A DNA stretch of 64,000 nucleotides. It comes from Streptococcus cristatus ATCC 51100 (GTDB lineage: Bacteria > Bacillota > Bacilli > Lactobacillales > Streptococcaceae). The DNA lies in NCBI RefSeq assembly GCF_011612585.1, contig NZ_CP050133.1:620001-684000 (forward strand). The letters run 5' to 3'. Of this stretch, positions 47,423 through 57,439 are shown piece by piece. A model generated the notes under the pieces. It did no database searches and had not been told where the DNA came from. It worked only from the letters and a program-made list of their open reading frames with translations. Numbering within the stretch: position 1 is the stretch's first letter; each line of letters starts with the position of its first letter. The translations under genes were made by a program, and so were the position numbers.

Positions 47423-49582
47423 CTAGATCACACAGCTTTCACATTGGTTAGCTCCTACTTCGCCGCCATCGTCAGTAAAGGTGCGGACGTAGTAGATGGA
47501 CTTGATTCCCTTGTTGAAGGCATAGTTACGCAGGATAGAAAGGTCACGGGTTGTTTGCTTGCTTTCTTTTTTCCACTCGTAGAGGCCCTTAGGAATATCG
47601 CTGCGCATAAAGAGTGTGAGTGAAAGTCCTTGATCCACGTGCTCAGTTGCGGCTGCATAGACATCGATCACCTTGCGCATGTCCATGTCATAGGCGCTGG
47701 TGTAGTAAGGAATGGTCTCAGTTGACAAACCTGCCGCAGGATAGTAAATCTTACCGATTTTCTTTTCCTGACGTTCTTCGATCCGCTGAGTGATTGGATG
47801 GATTGAAGCAGAAACATCGTTGATGTAGCTGATAGAACCATTTGGTGCAACAGCTAGGCGGTTTTGGTGGTAGAGACCGTCCGCTTTTACCTTGTCACGA
47901 AGTTCTGCCCAGTCAGCAGCGGTTGGGATAAAGATATCTTTGAAAAGTTCCTTCACACGGTCAGACTTAGGTACAAATTCACCCGTCAGGTATTTGTCAA
48001 AGTAAGTGCCGTTGGCATAGTCAGATTTTTCAAAGTTGTGGAAGGTCACGCCACGCTCACGAGCGATATTGTTAGACTCAACTAAAGTCCAGTAGTTCAT
48101 GAGCATGAAGTAGATGCTGGTGAACTCTACAGCTTCCGCTGATCCATAATCGATCAGCTGCTGTGCCAAGTAGCTGTGCAGTCCCATAGCTCCCAGACCA
48201 AAGGTATGCGCCAGACTGTTACCGTTGTCGATAGAAGGCACAGCTGTGATGTGTGAGCTGTCAGTGACAAAGGTCAAGGCGCGTGTCATAGTCCGGATGG
48301 ATTTTCCGAAGTCAGGCGAAGTCATCATATTGACGACGTTAGTAGAACCCAAGTTACATGATACATCTGTTCCTAAGTGTAGATACTCTTGAGCATCATT
48401 CAAGAGGCTAGGCTCCTGAACTTGTAGGATTTCTGAGCAAAGGTTGCTCATGATGATTTTACCGTCAATTGGATTGGCACGGTTAGCTGTATCGATATTT
48501 ACGACATAAGGATAGCCAGACTCTTGTTGGAGTTTAGAAATCTCTGTTTCCAAATCACGGGCCTTGATCTTAGTCTTGGTGATATTAGGATTGGCAACTA
48601 GCTCATCGTATTTCTCTGTGATATCGATATAGGCAAATGGTACACCGTATTCACGTTCGATTGAGTAAGGGCTGAAGAGATACATATCTTCATTCTTGCG
48701 CGCCAATTCATAGAACTTATCTGGAATGACAACACCGAGTGAGAGGGTTTTGACCCGAACTTTTTCGTCAGCATTTTCTTTTTTGGTAGAAAGGAAAGCG
48801 ATGATATCTGGGTGGAAGACATTGAGGTAAACAACTCCAGCTCCCTGACGTTGGCCCAGCTGGTTAGAATAGGAGAAGCTATCTTCAAACAGTTTCATAA
48901 CAGGAACAACGCCAGATGCAGCTCCTTCATAACCCTTGATAGGCGCTCCAGCTTCTCGCAGATTGCTGAGGGAAATACCGACCCCACCTCCGATACGAGA
49001 CAATTGCAGGGCAGAGTTAATGGAGCGGCCGATTGAGTTCATGTCATCAGTTACTTGGATGAGGAAACAAGAAACCAATTCACCACGACGAGCCCGGCCA
49101 GCATTGAGGAAGCTTGGTGTAGCCGGTTGATAGCGCTGGTGGATGATTTCATTAGCAATATCCTTGGCAATGGCTTCATCTCCGTTGGCAAAGTAGAGGG
49201 CGTTGAAGAGCACCCGATCTTCCATGCTTTCCAAATAGTATTCACCATCATTTGTCTTCAGTGCATACTGGTTATAGAATTTATAGGCAGCCATGAAAGA
49301 TTTGAACTTGAAATCTTGAGCATGGATAAAAGCAGACAATTCTTCAATGTATTCAGGAGAATAGAGTTGGATAAATTCTTTTTCCAAGTAGTTCTCTTCG
49401 ATTAAGTATTGAATTTTTTCAGTAATAGAAGCAAACTTCATCGTGTTTGGTTCAACATTTTCTTTAAAGAAGGCTTCCAAGGCTTCTTTGTCTTTGTGAA
49501 GCATGATTTGCCCATTGACTGGACGGTTGATTTCGTTATTTAGACGGAAGTAAGTCACATCTTCTAAGTGTTTGAGTCCCAT
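47423..49582 (-). CDS. nrdE: Class Ib ribonucleoside-diphosphate reductase large subunit
   Basis: 719 residues. SCFLIQVTDDM (active-site cysteine region), SNLCSEILQ with its radical-site cysteine, SCNLGSTNVVNM and the mobile C-terminal redox tail CESCVI are all present. NrdE reduces ribonucleoside diphosphates to dNDPs using electrons from NrdH and a radical from NrdF. AAAAAGGA precedes the ATG. Second gene in the nrdHEF operon. Confidence 0.97.
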   Translation of the reverse strand: MGLKHLEDVTYFRLNNEINRPVNGQIMLHKDKEALEAFFKENVEPNTMKFASITEKIQYLIEENYLEKEFIQLYSPEYIEELSAFIHAQDFKFKSFMAAYKFYNQYALKTNDGEYYLESMEDRVLFNALYFANGDEAIAKDIANEIIHQRYQPATPSFLNAGRARRGELVSCFLIQVTDDMNSIGRSINSALQLSRIGGGVGISLSNLREAGAPIKGYEGAASGVVPVMKLFEDSFSYSNQLGQRQGAGVVYLNVFHPDIIAFLSTKKENADEKVRVKTLSLGVVIPDKFYELARKNEDMYLFSPYSIEREYGVPFAYIDITEKYDELVANPNITKTKIKARDLETEISKLQQESGYPYVVNIDTANRANPIDGKIIMSNLCSEILQVQEPSLLNDAQEYLHLGTDVSCNLGSTNVVNMMTSPDFGKSIRTMTRALTFVTDSSHITAVPSIDNGNSLAHTFGLGAMGLHSYLAQQLIDYGSAEAVEFTSIYFMLMNYWTLVESNNIARERGVTFHNFEKSDYANGTYFDKYLTGEFVPKSDRVKELFKDIFIPTAADWAELRDKVKADGLYHQNRLAVAPNGSISYINDVSASIHPITQRIEERQEKKIGKIYYPAAGLSTETIPYYTSAYDMDMRKVIDVYAAATEHVDQGLSLTLFMRSDIPKGLYEWKKESKQTTRDLSILRNYAFNKGIKSIYYVRTFTDDGGEVGANQCESCVI

Positions 49583-49676
49583 AATTTTCCTTTTTCTAAA
49601 ATGTCTTTTGCTTTTACAAAATAAACGGCTCCTACGAATGATAGGAGCGGCAACAAAGCTCTAAATACTGGCGAGA

Positions 49677-49895
49677 TTATGATAATTTTTTAAGTTTACC
49701 AGGCTGGAAACCAGAAAATGCTTCAGTTGGTGTTTGAATAACAGGCGCTGCATTGAAACCGAGGCTTTTAACATGGTCGATGTATTCTGGTTGCTCATCA
49801 AGGTTGATTTCGCGATATTCTACATTGTTGGTATCAAGAAAACGCTTGGTCATCTTGCATTGAACACAATCGTTTTTAGAGTAAATAGTTACCAT
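49677..49895 (-). CDS. nrdH: Glutaredoxin-like redoxin NrdH
   Basis: 72 residues. Redox motif CVQC near the N-terminus (NDCVQCKMTKRFL) and GFNAAPVIQT, the cis-proline loop. NrdH is the dedicated electron donor to NrdE, itself reduced by thioredoxin reductase. First gene of the operon, with a near-consensus promoter and NrdR-like boxes upstream. Confidence 0.96.
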   Translation of the reverse strand: MVTIYSKNDCVQCKMTKRFLDTNNVEYREINLDEQPEYIDHVKSLGFNAAPVIQTPTEAFSGFQPGKLKKLS

Positions 49896-49943
49896 TAGAT
49901 GATTCCTCTATACTTTCATTTTCTTAAATTTAAATCTGAAACT

Positions 49944-49972
49944 AGTATATCTAAAAGCGAATTCGATGTCAA
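49944..49972 (-). promoter_or_regulatory. nrdHEF promoter
   Basis: On the minus strand: TTGACA (49972-49967), 17-base spacer, TATACT (49949-49944), about 50 bases before the nrdH start. Confidence 0.85.
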
Positions 49973-49980
49973 CAGTTTTG

Positions 49981-50038
49981 AACTAAATATTGTATGATAT
50001 TTTCTTATAGCAACTATTGAGATACAATATATAGTGTG
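49981..50038. promoter_or_regulatory. Paired NrdR-box-like operators upstream of nrdHEF
   Basis: ATACAATATATAGTGT (50023-50038) differs from the consensus ACACWATATATWGTGT at one position. A second, weaker box, GAACTAAATATTGTAT (49981-49996), matches 9 of 10 core positions. The cores are 42 bp apart, four helical turns, and lie just upstream of the nrdH -35. NrdR is the ATP/dATP-sensing repressor of ribonucleotide reductase genes. Confidence 0.82.
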
Positions 50039-50039
50039 T

Positions 50040-50337
50040 AAAACATCGAAATAAAGATAAATAACCACAAGGAGTAACAGCGCTTACTGTACTTTAAGCG
50101 AAGCTAGACCAAGAAGAATTCATTATAAGGAAGAAAGCCTTGAAACTATTTCGGAAAGAGAGGGAGTTGACGATTGAATCTACTATTTTAAAACAGAATT
50201 CATTTTCAAAGTCTAACGAAATATTTTGTAAGCGGGCTATAAAATTCTTGAAAAAGATTTCAAAAAGTGATATAATATCAACTTGTAAGGGTTATCACTT
50301 TAACTCAAAAAGAATTATTTTAAAGGAGAGTCTAACT
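50040..50337 (+). other. Leader region upstream of ptsH
   Basis: About 300 bp. It contains an inverted CGCTTA/TAAGCG pair around 50078-50099, a cre-like AGCGCT core near 50079, and the ptsH promoter at its end. An in-frame upstream extension of HPr from a TTG at 50140 exists but starts before the promoter, so it is not expected to be translated as part of HPr. Confidence 0.6.
50248..50276 (+). promoter_or_regulatory. ptsHI promoter
   Basis: TTGAAA (50248-50253), 17-base spacer, TATAAT (50271-50276). Confidence 0.85.
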
Positions 50338-50601
50338 ATGGCTTCTAAAGATTTCCACATTGTGGCAGAAACAGGTATTCACGCGCGTCCAGCAACATTG
50401 TTGGTACAAACAGCTAGCAAATTTGCTTCAGATATCACTCTTGAGTACAAAGGTAAATCAGTAAACCTTAAATCAATCATGGGTGTTATGAGTCTTGGTG
50501 TTGGCCAAGGTGCTGACGTTACAATCTCAGCTGAAGGTGCAGACGCGGATGATGCTATCGCTGCTATCTCAGAAACAATGGAAAAAGAAGGATTGGCATA
50601 A
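50338..50601 (+). CDS. ptsH: Phosphocarrier protein HPr
   Basis: 87 residues from the ATG at 50338, after AAAGGAGAG. The phosphorylated histidine is His15 in [13 protein letters not shown], and the regulatory serine phosphorylated by HPr kinase is Ser46 in [10 protein letters not shown]. HPr passes phosphate from enzyme I to all PTS EIIA domains, and as HPr-Ser-P it is the co-repressor of CcpA. That links it to the cre site at glgB. ptsI follows after 4 bp. Confidence 0.98.
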   Translation: MASKDFHIVAETGIHARPATLLVQTASKFASDITLEYKGKSVNLKSIMGVMSLGVGQGADVTISAEGADADDAIAAISETMEKEGLA

Positions 50602-50605
50602 GAAA

Positions 50606-52339
50606 ATGACAGAAATGCTTAAAGGAATTGCAGCATCTGACGGTGTTGCTGTTGCTAAGGCATATCTATTAGTTCAACCGGATTTGTCATTTGAGACTGT
50701 TTCAGTCGATGATACGAATGCAGAAGAGGCTCGTTTGGATGCAGCTCTTGAAGCTTCACAGAACGAGCTTTCTGTTATCCGTGAGAAAGCAGTAGATAGC
50801 CTTGGTGAAGAAGCAGCTCAAGTATTTGACGCTCACTTAATGGTACTCGCTGACCCTGAAATGGTTGGTCAAATCAAAGAAACGATCCGTACTAAGAAAG
50901 TAAATGCGGAAGCTGGTCTGAAAGAAGTTACAGACATGTTTATCGCTATTTTTGAAGGTATGGAAGACAATCCATACATGCAAGAACGTGCGGCAGATAT
51001 TCGTGACGTAACGAAGCGTGTTTTGGCAAACCTTTTGGGCAAGAAATTACCAAATCCAGCTTCTATCAATGAAGAATCAGTTGTAATTGCACATGACTTG
51101 ACTCCTTCTGATACAGCTCAATTAGACAAGAAATTTGTTAAGGCGTTTGTAACCAATATCGGTGGACGTACAAGCCACTCTGCAATCATGGCGCGTACGC
51201 TTGAAATCGCAGCGGTATTGGGAACAAATAATATTACTGAACTCGTTAAAGACGGCGATATCATCGCAGCTAATGGTATCACTGGTGAAGTAATCATTAA
51301 CCCAACTGAAGAGCAAGCAGCAGCATTTAAGGCAGCTGGTGAAGCTTATGCGAAGCAAAAAGCTGAATGGGCTCTCTTGAAAGATGCTCAAACAGTGACT
51401 GCCGATGGCAAACACTTTGAACTCGCTGCTAACATTGGTACACCAAAAGACGTTGAAGGTGTCAATGCAAATGGTGCTGAAGCCGTAGGTCTTTACCGTA
51501 CAGAATTCCTTTACATGGATTCACAAGACTTCCCAACAGAAGACGAGCAGTACGAAGCATACAAGGCTGTACTTGAAGGAATGAATGGTAAACCTGTTGT
51601 CGTTCGTACAATGGATATCGGTGGAGATAAGGAACTTCCTTACTTCGATATGCCGCATGAAATGAACCCATTCCTTGGTTTCCGTGCATTGCGTATCTCT
51701 ATCTCTGAAACTGGTGACGCTATGTTCCGTACACAGATCCGCGCTCTCTTGCGTGCTTCTGTCCATGGACAATTGCGCATCATGTTCCCGATGGTTGCTC
51801 TCTTGACAGAATTCCGTAAAGCTAAAGCAGTTTACGAAGAAGAAAAAGCGAAATTGCAAGCTGAAGGCGTTGCTGTAGCGGATAATATCCAAGTGGGTAT
51901 CATGATTGAAATTCCAGCGGCAGCAATGTTGGCGGATCAATTTGCCAAAGAAGTTGACTTCTTCTCTATCGGTACTAACGACTTGATCCAATACACAATG
52001 GCTGCCGACCGCATGAACGAACAAGTTTCATACCTCTACCAACCATACAACCCATCAATCCTTCGCTTGATCAACAATGTTATTAAGGCTGCTCACGCTG
52101 AAGGCAAATGGGCAGGTATGTGTGGGGAAATGGCCGGTGACCAAACAGCTGTGCCGCTTCTTGTCGGAATGGGCTTGGATGAATTCTCTATGAGTGCAAC
52201 TTCAGTTCTTCGGACTCGTAGCCTTATGAAGAAATTGGATACGAAGAAGATGGAAGAACTTGCACAACGCGCATTGACTGAATGTGCAACGATGGAAGAA
52301 GTTCTTGAACTTGAAAAAGAATATCTTGACTTCAATTAA
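50606..52339 (+). CDS. ptsI: PTS enzyme I (phosphoenolpyruvate-protein phosphotransferase)
   Basis: 577 residues from the ATG at 50606; an upstream in-frame extension overlaps ptsH and is rejected. The phosphohistidine lies in [12 protein letters not shown], and the PEP-binding C-terminal barrel shows [23 protein letters not shown] and [18 protein letters not shown]. It starts the sugar phosphotransfer chain by taking phosphate from PEP. Operon with ptsH. Confidence 0.98.
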   Translation: MTEMLKGIAASDGVAVAKAYLLVQPDLSFETVSVDDTNAEEARLDAALEASQNELSVIREKAVDSLGEEAAQVFDAHLMVLADPEMVGQIKETIRTKKVNAEAGLKEVTDMFIAIFEGMEDNPYMQERAADIRDVTKRVLANLLGKKLPNPASINEESVVIAHDLTPSDTAQLDKKFVKAFVTNIGGRTSHSAIMARTLEIAAVLGTNNITELVKDGDIIAANGITGEVIINPTEEQAAAFKAAGEAYAKQKAEWALLKDAQTVTADGKHFELAANIGTPKDVEGVNANGAEAVGLYRTEFLYMDSQDFPTEDEQYEAYKAVLEGMNGKPVVVRTMDIGGDKELPYFDMPHEMNPFLGFRALRISISETGDAMFRTQIRALLRASVHGQLRIMFPMVALLTEFRKAKAVYEEEKAKLQAEGVAVADNIQVGIMIEIPAAAMLADQFAKEVDFFSIGTNDLIQYTMAADRMNEQVSYLYQPYNPSILRLINNVIKAAHAEGKWAGMCGEMAGDQTAVPLLVGMGLDEFSMSATSVLRTRSLMKKLDTKKMEELAQRALTECATMEEVLELEKEYLDFN

Positions 52340-52351
52340 TCTGAAAATTAA

Positions 52352-52378
52352 GATCAGGAAATTTTCCTGGTCTTTTTT
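52352..52378 (+). terminator. ptsHI terminator
   Basis: AAGATCAGGAAA / TTTCCTGGTCTT hairpin followed by TTTTT. Confidence 0.85.
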
Positions 52379-52517
52379 ACTTTTCTTCAGCGTCATAGTA
52401 GACCTAGTGTAGAAAGTGAGACTCGATGAAAAATCGAGAAATATGGAGAGTTCATATAAACAAAAGAAAATGATTTGTGAAATTTGTGAAAAATTTCCTT
52501 AAATTTATAAAATTTAG

Positions 52518-52545
52518 TTGAAATTTTCAGAAAATTTGATAAAAT
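52518..52545 (+). promoter_or_regulatory. gapN promoter
   Basis: TTGAAA (52518-52523), 16-base spacer, TAAAAT (52540-52545). Confidence 0.65.
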
Positions 52546-52574
52546 GATACTTAATAACATTTTGGAGGGGACAC

Positions 52575-53999
52575 GTGACACAATATAAGAACTATATAAA
52601 TGGAGAGTGGAGAGCTTCTGAAAATGAAATCACCATCTCATCTCCTATCAATAATGAGATTTTAGGAACTGTGCCTGCCATGAGTCAGGCAGAGGTTGAT
52701 TATGCGATGGCGAGCGCCCGTGCGGCTTTGCCAGCTTGGCGCGCTCTTTCAGCGGTTGAACGTGCGGCTTATTTGCATAAGGCTGCGGATATTTTGGAGC
52801 GTGATCAGGAGAAAATCGGCGAAATTCTGGCAAAAGAAGTTGCTAAGGGCATTAAAGCGGCAGTCGGAGAGGTAGTCCGAACAGCAGACTTGATTCGCTA
52901 TGCAGCTGAAGAGGGGATTCGTATTCACGGTCAGGTTATGGAAGGCGGGGGTTTTGAAGCTGCCAGCAAGAAAAAACTAGCTGTAGTCCGCCGTGAGCCT
53001 GTAGGAGTTGTATTGGCTATTGCGCCATTTAACTACCCAGTTAATCTGTCTGCTTCTAAAATTGCTCCTGCCCTTATCGGCGGAAATGTCGTGATGTTTA
53101 AGCCACCTACTCAAGGTTCAATCTCTGGTTTGCTCTTGGCTCAGGCTTTTGCTGAGGCAGGTCTGCCTGCTGGTGTTTTCAATACCATCACTGGCCGCGG
53201 TTCAGAAATCGGAGACTACATCATTGAGCATAAGGAAGTAAACTACATTAACTTTACTGGCTCCACTCCAATCGGTGAGCGCATCGGTAAGTTAGCTGGT
53301 ATGCGTCCAATTATGTTAGAATTGGGTGGTAAGGATGCTGCAGTTGTGCTGGAAGATGCCGACTTGGAGCATGCAGCTAAGCAGATTGTTGGCGGAGCAT
53401 ACAGTTATTCCGGTCAGCGCTGTACGGCTATTAAACGTGTCATTGTCATGGAGAGCGTAGCAGATAAATTAGCGGCGCTGATTAAGGCAGAGGTAGAGAA
53501 ACTGACGGTTGGGGATCCCTTTGATAATGCGGATATCACACCAGTCATTGATCATGCATCAGCAGATTTCATCTGGGGCTTGATTGAAGATGCTCAAGAA
53601 AAGGGAGCGTCAGCCTTGACAGAAATCAAACGTGAAGCAAATCTCATCTGGCCTGCCTTGTTTGACCATGTGACACTAGATATGAAATTAGCTTGGGAAG
53701 AGCCATTTGGTCCTGTTCTTCCGATTATTCGTGTGACTTCCCTTGAAGAGGCTATTCAGATTTGTAACCAGTCAGAATTTGGCCTGCAATCTTCAGTATT
53801 TACAAATGATTTTCCGAAAGCATTTGAAATTGCTGAAAAATTGGAAGTGGGTACTGTACACATCAATAACAAGACCCAGCGTGGTCCAGATAACTTCCCA
53901 TTCCTTGGTGTTAAGGGGTCTGGAGCCGGAGTGCAAGGGATTCGGTACAGTATCGAAGCGATGACACAAGTGAAATCCATCGTGTTTGATGTGAAATAA
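52575..53999 (+). CDS. gapN: NADP-dependent non-phosphorylating glyceraldehyde-3-phosphate dehydrogenase
   Basis: 474 residues from a GTG start 4 bases after GGAGGGG. Aldehyde-dehydrogenase motifs: FTGSTPIGERIG (cofactor loop), catalytic Glu in LELGGKDAAVV and catalytic Cys in SGQRCTAIKR. GapN oxidises glyceraldehyde-3-phosphate directly to 3-phosphoglycerate and makes NADPH, the main NADPH source in streptococci lacking the oxidative pentose pathway. Its position next to ptsI is conserved in the genus. Confidence 0.96.
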   Translation: MTQYKNYINGEWRASENEITISSPINNEILGTVPAMSQAEVDYAMASARAALPAWRALSAVERAAYLHKAADILERDQEKIGEILAKEVAKGIKAAVGEVVRTADLIRYAAEEGIRIHGQVMEGGGFEAASKKKLAVVRREPVGVVLAIAPFNYPVNLSASKIAPALIGGNVVMFKPPTQGSISGLLLAQAFAEAGLPAGVFNTITGRGSEIGDYIIEHKEVNYINFTGSTPIGERIGKLAGMRPIMLELGGKDAAVVLEDADLEHAAKQIVGGAYSYSGQRCTAIKRVIVMESVADKLAALIKAEVEKLTVGDPFDNADITPVIDHASADFIWGLIEDAQEKGASALTEIKREANLIWPALFDHVTLDMKLAWEEPFGPVLPIIRVTSLEEAIQICNQSEFGLQSSVFTNDFPKAFEIAEKLEVGTVHINNKTQRGPDNFPFLGVKGSGAGVQGIRYSIEAMTQVKSIVFDVK

Positions 54000-54379
54000 T
54001 GAGAAAGGCGGCTTTGTGCGGCCTTTTTTCTTACATTGATGAACTTGTAATTCTATAACAAGTGTTCGAACAATATAAAAATAAGCAAGCCTTTATATTT
54101 TCGATTACTTATCATTTTAAAATGTAAATTTACATATTGGTCTATACAAATTTTAACCGTTTTATCTCTATTTTTATATCAAATAATTAAGGTAAAAGCC
54201 TGTAGAATTAGTATTTCATGAGATCTTCTTCAATGGCCTGTTGATATAGTAATTCATTCTTTTGAAGGAATTGGGCTTTTGAAATTTTTGATATAGTTTT
54301 TGGAAATTTACTTGAAAAATATAAGAAAATGGGGTAAAATAGAAACATAGAAAACGCTTACAAATAGAAAGGTGACTAA
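54000..54379 (+). other. Intergenic region gapN / glgB
   Basis: The first 30 bp hold a gapN terminator (AAAGGC...GCCTTTTTTC hairpin, 54003-54031). The middle 280 bp are very AT-rich with small palindromes but no gene I can support. The last 70 bp carry the glgB promoter and cre site. Confidence 0.7.
54312..54362 (+). promoter_or_regulatory. glg operon promoter with CcpA cre site at the transcript start
   Basis: TTGAAA (54312-54317), 17-base spacer, TAAAAT (54335-54340). AGAAAACGCTTACA (54349-54362) fits the cre consensus TGWNANCGNTNWCA at all but the first position and starts about 8 bases after the -10, where bound CcpA would block transcription. Confidence 0.82.
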
Positions 54380-56293
54380 ATGGACAAAAAAGAAGCATTA
54401 AGAACCTTTACAACAGGTGAAAACTTTCATTTGCAGCATTATTTGGGAGTGCATCAGGATGTGGTGGATGGCAAGGCTGGCTACACCTTTAGAGTCTGGG
54501 CTCCAAATGCGCAGAATGTGCATCTGATTGGAGATTTTACCAACTGGTATGGAGAGCAGATTCCTATGACTCGCAATGAAGGTGGTGTATGGGAAGTCTT
54601 CACGGAGTTGCCTAAGGAAGGAGATATTTACAAGTACAATATCAAACGCAGTAGTGGTCAGGAAATCTTGAAAATTGATCCGCTGGCTATCTATTTGGAA
54701 GAGCGCCCGGGTACGGGAGCTATTGTTCGGACTATTCCAGAGAAGAAGTGGCAAGATGGACTTTGGCTGGCTCGGAGAAAGCGTTGGGGCTTTTTTTCAA
54801 GACCGGTCAATATCTATGAAGTGCATGCTGGATCTTGGAAACGCAATCCTGACGGCAGTCCATATTCTATGGCTCAGCTTAAGGAGGAGTTGATTCCTTA
54901 TCTGGTCGAAATGAACTACACGCACGTTGAGTTCATGCCGCTCATGGCCCATCCTTTGGGACTCAGCTGGGGTTACCAGCTCATGGGCTACTTTGCCTTT
55001 GAGCATACTTATGGAACGCCAGAGGAATTTCAGGACTTTGTCGAGGAATGTCACTTGAATAATATTGGTGTCATTGTGGACTGGGTTCCAGGTCACTTTA
55101 CCATCAATGACGATGCCTTGGCCTACTATGATGGAACACCAACCTTTGAGTACCAGGATCATGACCGAGCTCATAACTATGGCTGGGGTGCCTTGAATTT
55201 TGATCTAGGAAAAAATGAAGTGCAATCTTTCTTGATTTCTAGTATCAAATTCTGGATTGATTTCTACCATCTAGATGGGGTTCGTGTGGATGCGGTTAGC
55301 AACATGCTCTATCTAGACTACGATAGTGGTCCTTGGCAGCCAAACAAGGACGGCGGTAACCGTAACTATGAAGGCTATTATTTCTTGCAGCGTTTGAATA
55401 CAGTTATCAAGCTGGCTCATCCAGATGTCATGATGATTGCTGAAGAGAGCTCGTCCGAAACCAAGATTACGGGCATGAGAGAGATGGGCGGTCTGGGCTT
55501 TGACTTCAAGTGGAATATGGGCTGGATGAACGATATTCTGCGTTTCTATGAAGAAGACCCGATTTACCGCAAGTACGATTTTAATCTGGTGACCTTCAGC
55601 TTTATGTATGCTTTTTCTGAAAATTTCCTCTTGCCTTTCTCTCACGACGAAGTCGTTCATGGTAAGAAGAGCATGATGCATAAGATGTGGGGTGACCGCT
55701 ATAATCAATTTGCTGGTCTCCGCAACCTCTTGACCTATCAAATCTGCCATCCAGGCAAGAAATTGCTCTTTATGGGTTCAGAATTTGGTCAATTCCTAGA
55801 GTGGAAGTCAGAAGAGCAGCTGGAATGGTCAAATCTGGACGATCATATGAATAAGCAGATGCAAACCTTCACTTCTGCCCTCAACGCCTTTTATCGAGAT
55901 AATCGTCCGCTTTGGGAGATTGATCTTAGCTACGATGGCATCGAAATCATTGATGCCGACAATACCGATCAGAGCGTCCTTTCCTTTATTCGTAAGACGG
56001 AAAAAGGAGATATGCTGGTCTGTGTATTCAACATGGTGCCAGTAGAGCGCAAAAACTTTACCATTGGTGTGCCAGTGGCAGCTGTTTATGAAGAAGTATG
56101 GAATACTGAATTAGAGAAATGGGGAGGTGTTTGGAAAGAACACAACGAAACAGTTCAGTCTCAAGAGGGACTATGGAAAGATTATCCGCAGACCTTGACC
56201 TTTACGCTACCAGCTTTGGGAGCAAGTATTTGGAAAATCAAGCGTCGTGTGAATGTTCGTAAAAATGCTAAAAAAGATTCCACAAAGGAGTAG
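54380..56293 (+). CDS. glgB: 1,4-alpha-glucan branching enzyme
   Basis: 637 residues. An N-terminal carbohydrate-binding/E-set domain ([17 protein letters not shown]) precedes a GH13 barrel with [18 protein letters not shown] (nucleophile Asp), MIAEESSSE (acid/base Glu) and [10 protein letters not shown]. It makes alpha-1,6 branches in glycogen. First gene of glgBCDAP; the stop is 3 bp before glgC. Confidence 0.97.
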   Translation: MDKKEALRTFTTGENFHLQHYLGVHQDVVDGKAGYTFRVWAPNAQNVHLIGDFTNWYGEQIPMTRNEGGVWEVFTELPKEGDIYKYNIKRSSGQEILKIDPLAIYLEERPGTGAIVRTIPEKKWQDGLWLARRKRWGFFSRPVNIYEVHAGSWKRNPDGSPYSMAQLKEELIPYLVEMNYTHVEFMPLMAHPLGLSWGYQLMGYFAFEHTYGTPEEFQDFVEECHLNNIGVIVDWVPGHFTINDDALAYYDGTPTFEYQDHDRAHNYGWGALNFDLGKNEVQSFLISSIKFWIDFYHLDGVRVDAVSNMLYLDYDSGPWQPNKDGGNRNYEGYYFLQRLNTVIKLAHPDVMMIAEESSSETKITGMREMGGLGFDFKWNMGWMNDILRFYEEDPIYRKYDFNLVTFSFMYAFSENFLLPFSHDEVVHGKKSMMHKMWGDRYNQFAGLRNLLTYQICHPGKKLLFMGSEFGQFLEWKSEEQLEWSNLDDHMNKQMQTFTSALNAFYRDNRPLWEIDLSYDGIEIIDADNTDQSVLSFIRKTEKGDMLVCVFNMVPVERKNFTIGVPVAAVYEEVWNTELEKWGGVWKEHNETVQSQEGLWKDYPQTLTFTLPALGASIWKIKRRVNVRKNAKKDSTKE

Positions 56294-56296
56294 GAT

Positions 56297-57439
56297 ATGA
56301 AGAATGAAATGCTAGCTTTGATTCTTGCCGGTGGGCAAGGAACTCGTCTTGGAAAGCTCACACAAAGTATTGCGAAACCAGCAGTACAGTTTGGTGGTCG
56401 TTATCGTATTATTGATTTCGCGCTGTCGAACTGTGCCAACTCTGGGATTAACAATGTCGGTGTGATTACCCAGTACCAACCACTTGCTTTGAACAGTCAC
56501 ATCGGGAACGGTTCAAGCTGGGGCTTGGATGGTATCAATACAGGTGTATCTATTCTTCAGCCTTACTCTGCCAGTGAAGGAAATCGTTGGTTTGAGGGAA
56601 CTAGCCACGCTATTTTCCAAAATATTGACTATATTGACAGCATCAATCCTGAATATGTTTTAATCCTATCTGGAGACCATATCTACAAGATGGACTATGA
56701 TGATATGCTCCAATCCCACAAGGATAACAGCGCTAGTTTGACGGTTGCCGTCTTGGATGTGCCTCTCAAGGAGGCTAGCCGTTTTGGTATCATGAATACC
56801 GACGCTAACAATCGGATCGTTGAATTTGAAGAAAAACCAGAAAATCCTAAATCTACCAAGGCTTCTATGGGAATCTATATCTTTGACTGGCAACGTCTCC
56901 GCAATATGCTGATTGCTGCTGAAAAGAGCAATGTAGATATGTCCGACTTTGGTAAGAATGTTATCCCTAACTATCTTGAATCTGGCGAAAGTGTTTATGC
57001 TTATGAATTTAACGGCTACTGGAAAGACGTTGGTACGATTGAGTCACTTTGGGAAGCTAATATGGAATACATTAGTCCAGAAAATGCTTTAGACAGTCGT
57101 GATCGTCAGTGGAAAATTTACTCACGTAACTTGATTTCACCACCAAACTACCTTGGTGCAAATGCTCATGTTGAAGATTCTTTGGTAGTTGACGGCTGTT
57201 TTGTGGATGGAACTGTTAAGCATTCTATTCTTTCAACAGGCGCTCAAGTTCGTGAGGGTGCAGAAGTCACTGATTCTGTCATTATGAGTGGCGCTATCAT
57301 TGGTCAGGGAGCTAAGATTAAACGTGCGATCATTGGTGAGGGTGCTGTTATTTCTGATGGTGTGGAGATTGACGGGACAGATGAAGTGCAAGTAGTCGGA
57401 TATAATGAAAAAGTGGGGGTACCAACAGATGAAGATTGA
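56297..57439 (+). CDS. glgC: Glucose-1-phosphate adenylyltransferase catalytic subunit
   Basis: 380 residues. The nucleotide-binding signature [38 protein letters not shown] and a C-terminal left-handed beta-helix ([20 protein letters not shown]) are complete. It makes ADP-glucose from glucose-1-phosphate and ATP, the committed step of glycogen synthesis. Its end overlaps the glgD start by 11 bp. Confidence 0.97.
   Translation: MKNEMLALILAGGQGTRLGKLTQSIAKPAVQFGGRYRIIDFALSNCANSGINNVGVITQYQPLALNSHIGNGSSWGLDGINTGVSILQPYSASEGNRWFEGTSHAIFQNIDYIDSINPEYVLILSGDHIYKMDYDDMLQSHKDNSASLTVAVLDVPLKEASRFGIMNTDANNRIVEFEEKPENPKSTKASMGIYIFDWQRLRNMLIAAEKSNVDMSDFGKNVIPNYLESGESVYAYEFNGYWKDVGTIESLWEANMEYISPENALDSRDRQWKIYSRNLISPPNYLGANAHVEDSLVVDGCFVDGTVKHSILSTGAQVREGAEVTDSVIMSGAIIGQGAKIKRAIIGEGAVISDGVEIDGTDEVQVVGYNEKVGVPTDED

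Noticed and set aside
50140-50337. 66-residue N-terminal extension of HPr
   Set aside because: The ptsH promoter (TTGAAA-17-TATAAT) lies inside it, HPr is always about 87 residues, and AAAGGAGAG precedes the ATG at 50338.
50495-50605. 37-residue N-terminal extension of enzyme I overlapping ptsH
   Set aside because: It is an out-of-frame reading of ptsH; the ATG at 50606 gives the normal EI N-terminus [11 protein letters not shown].
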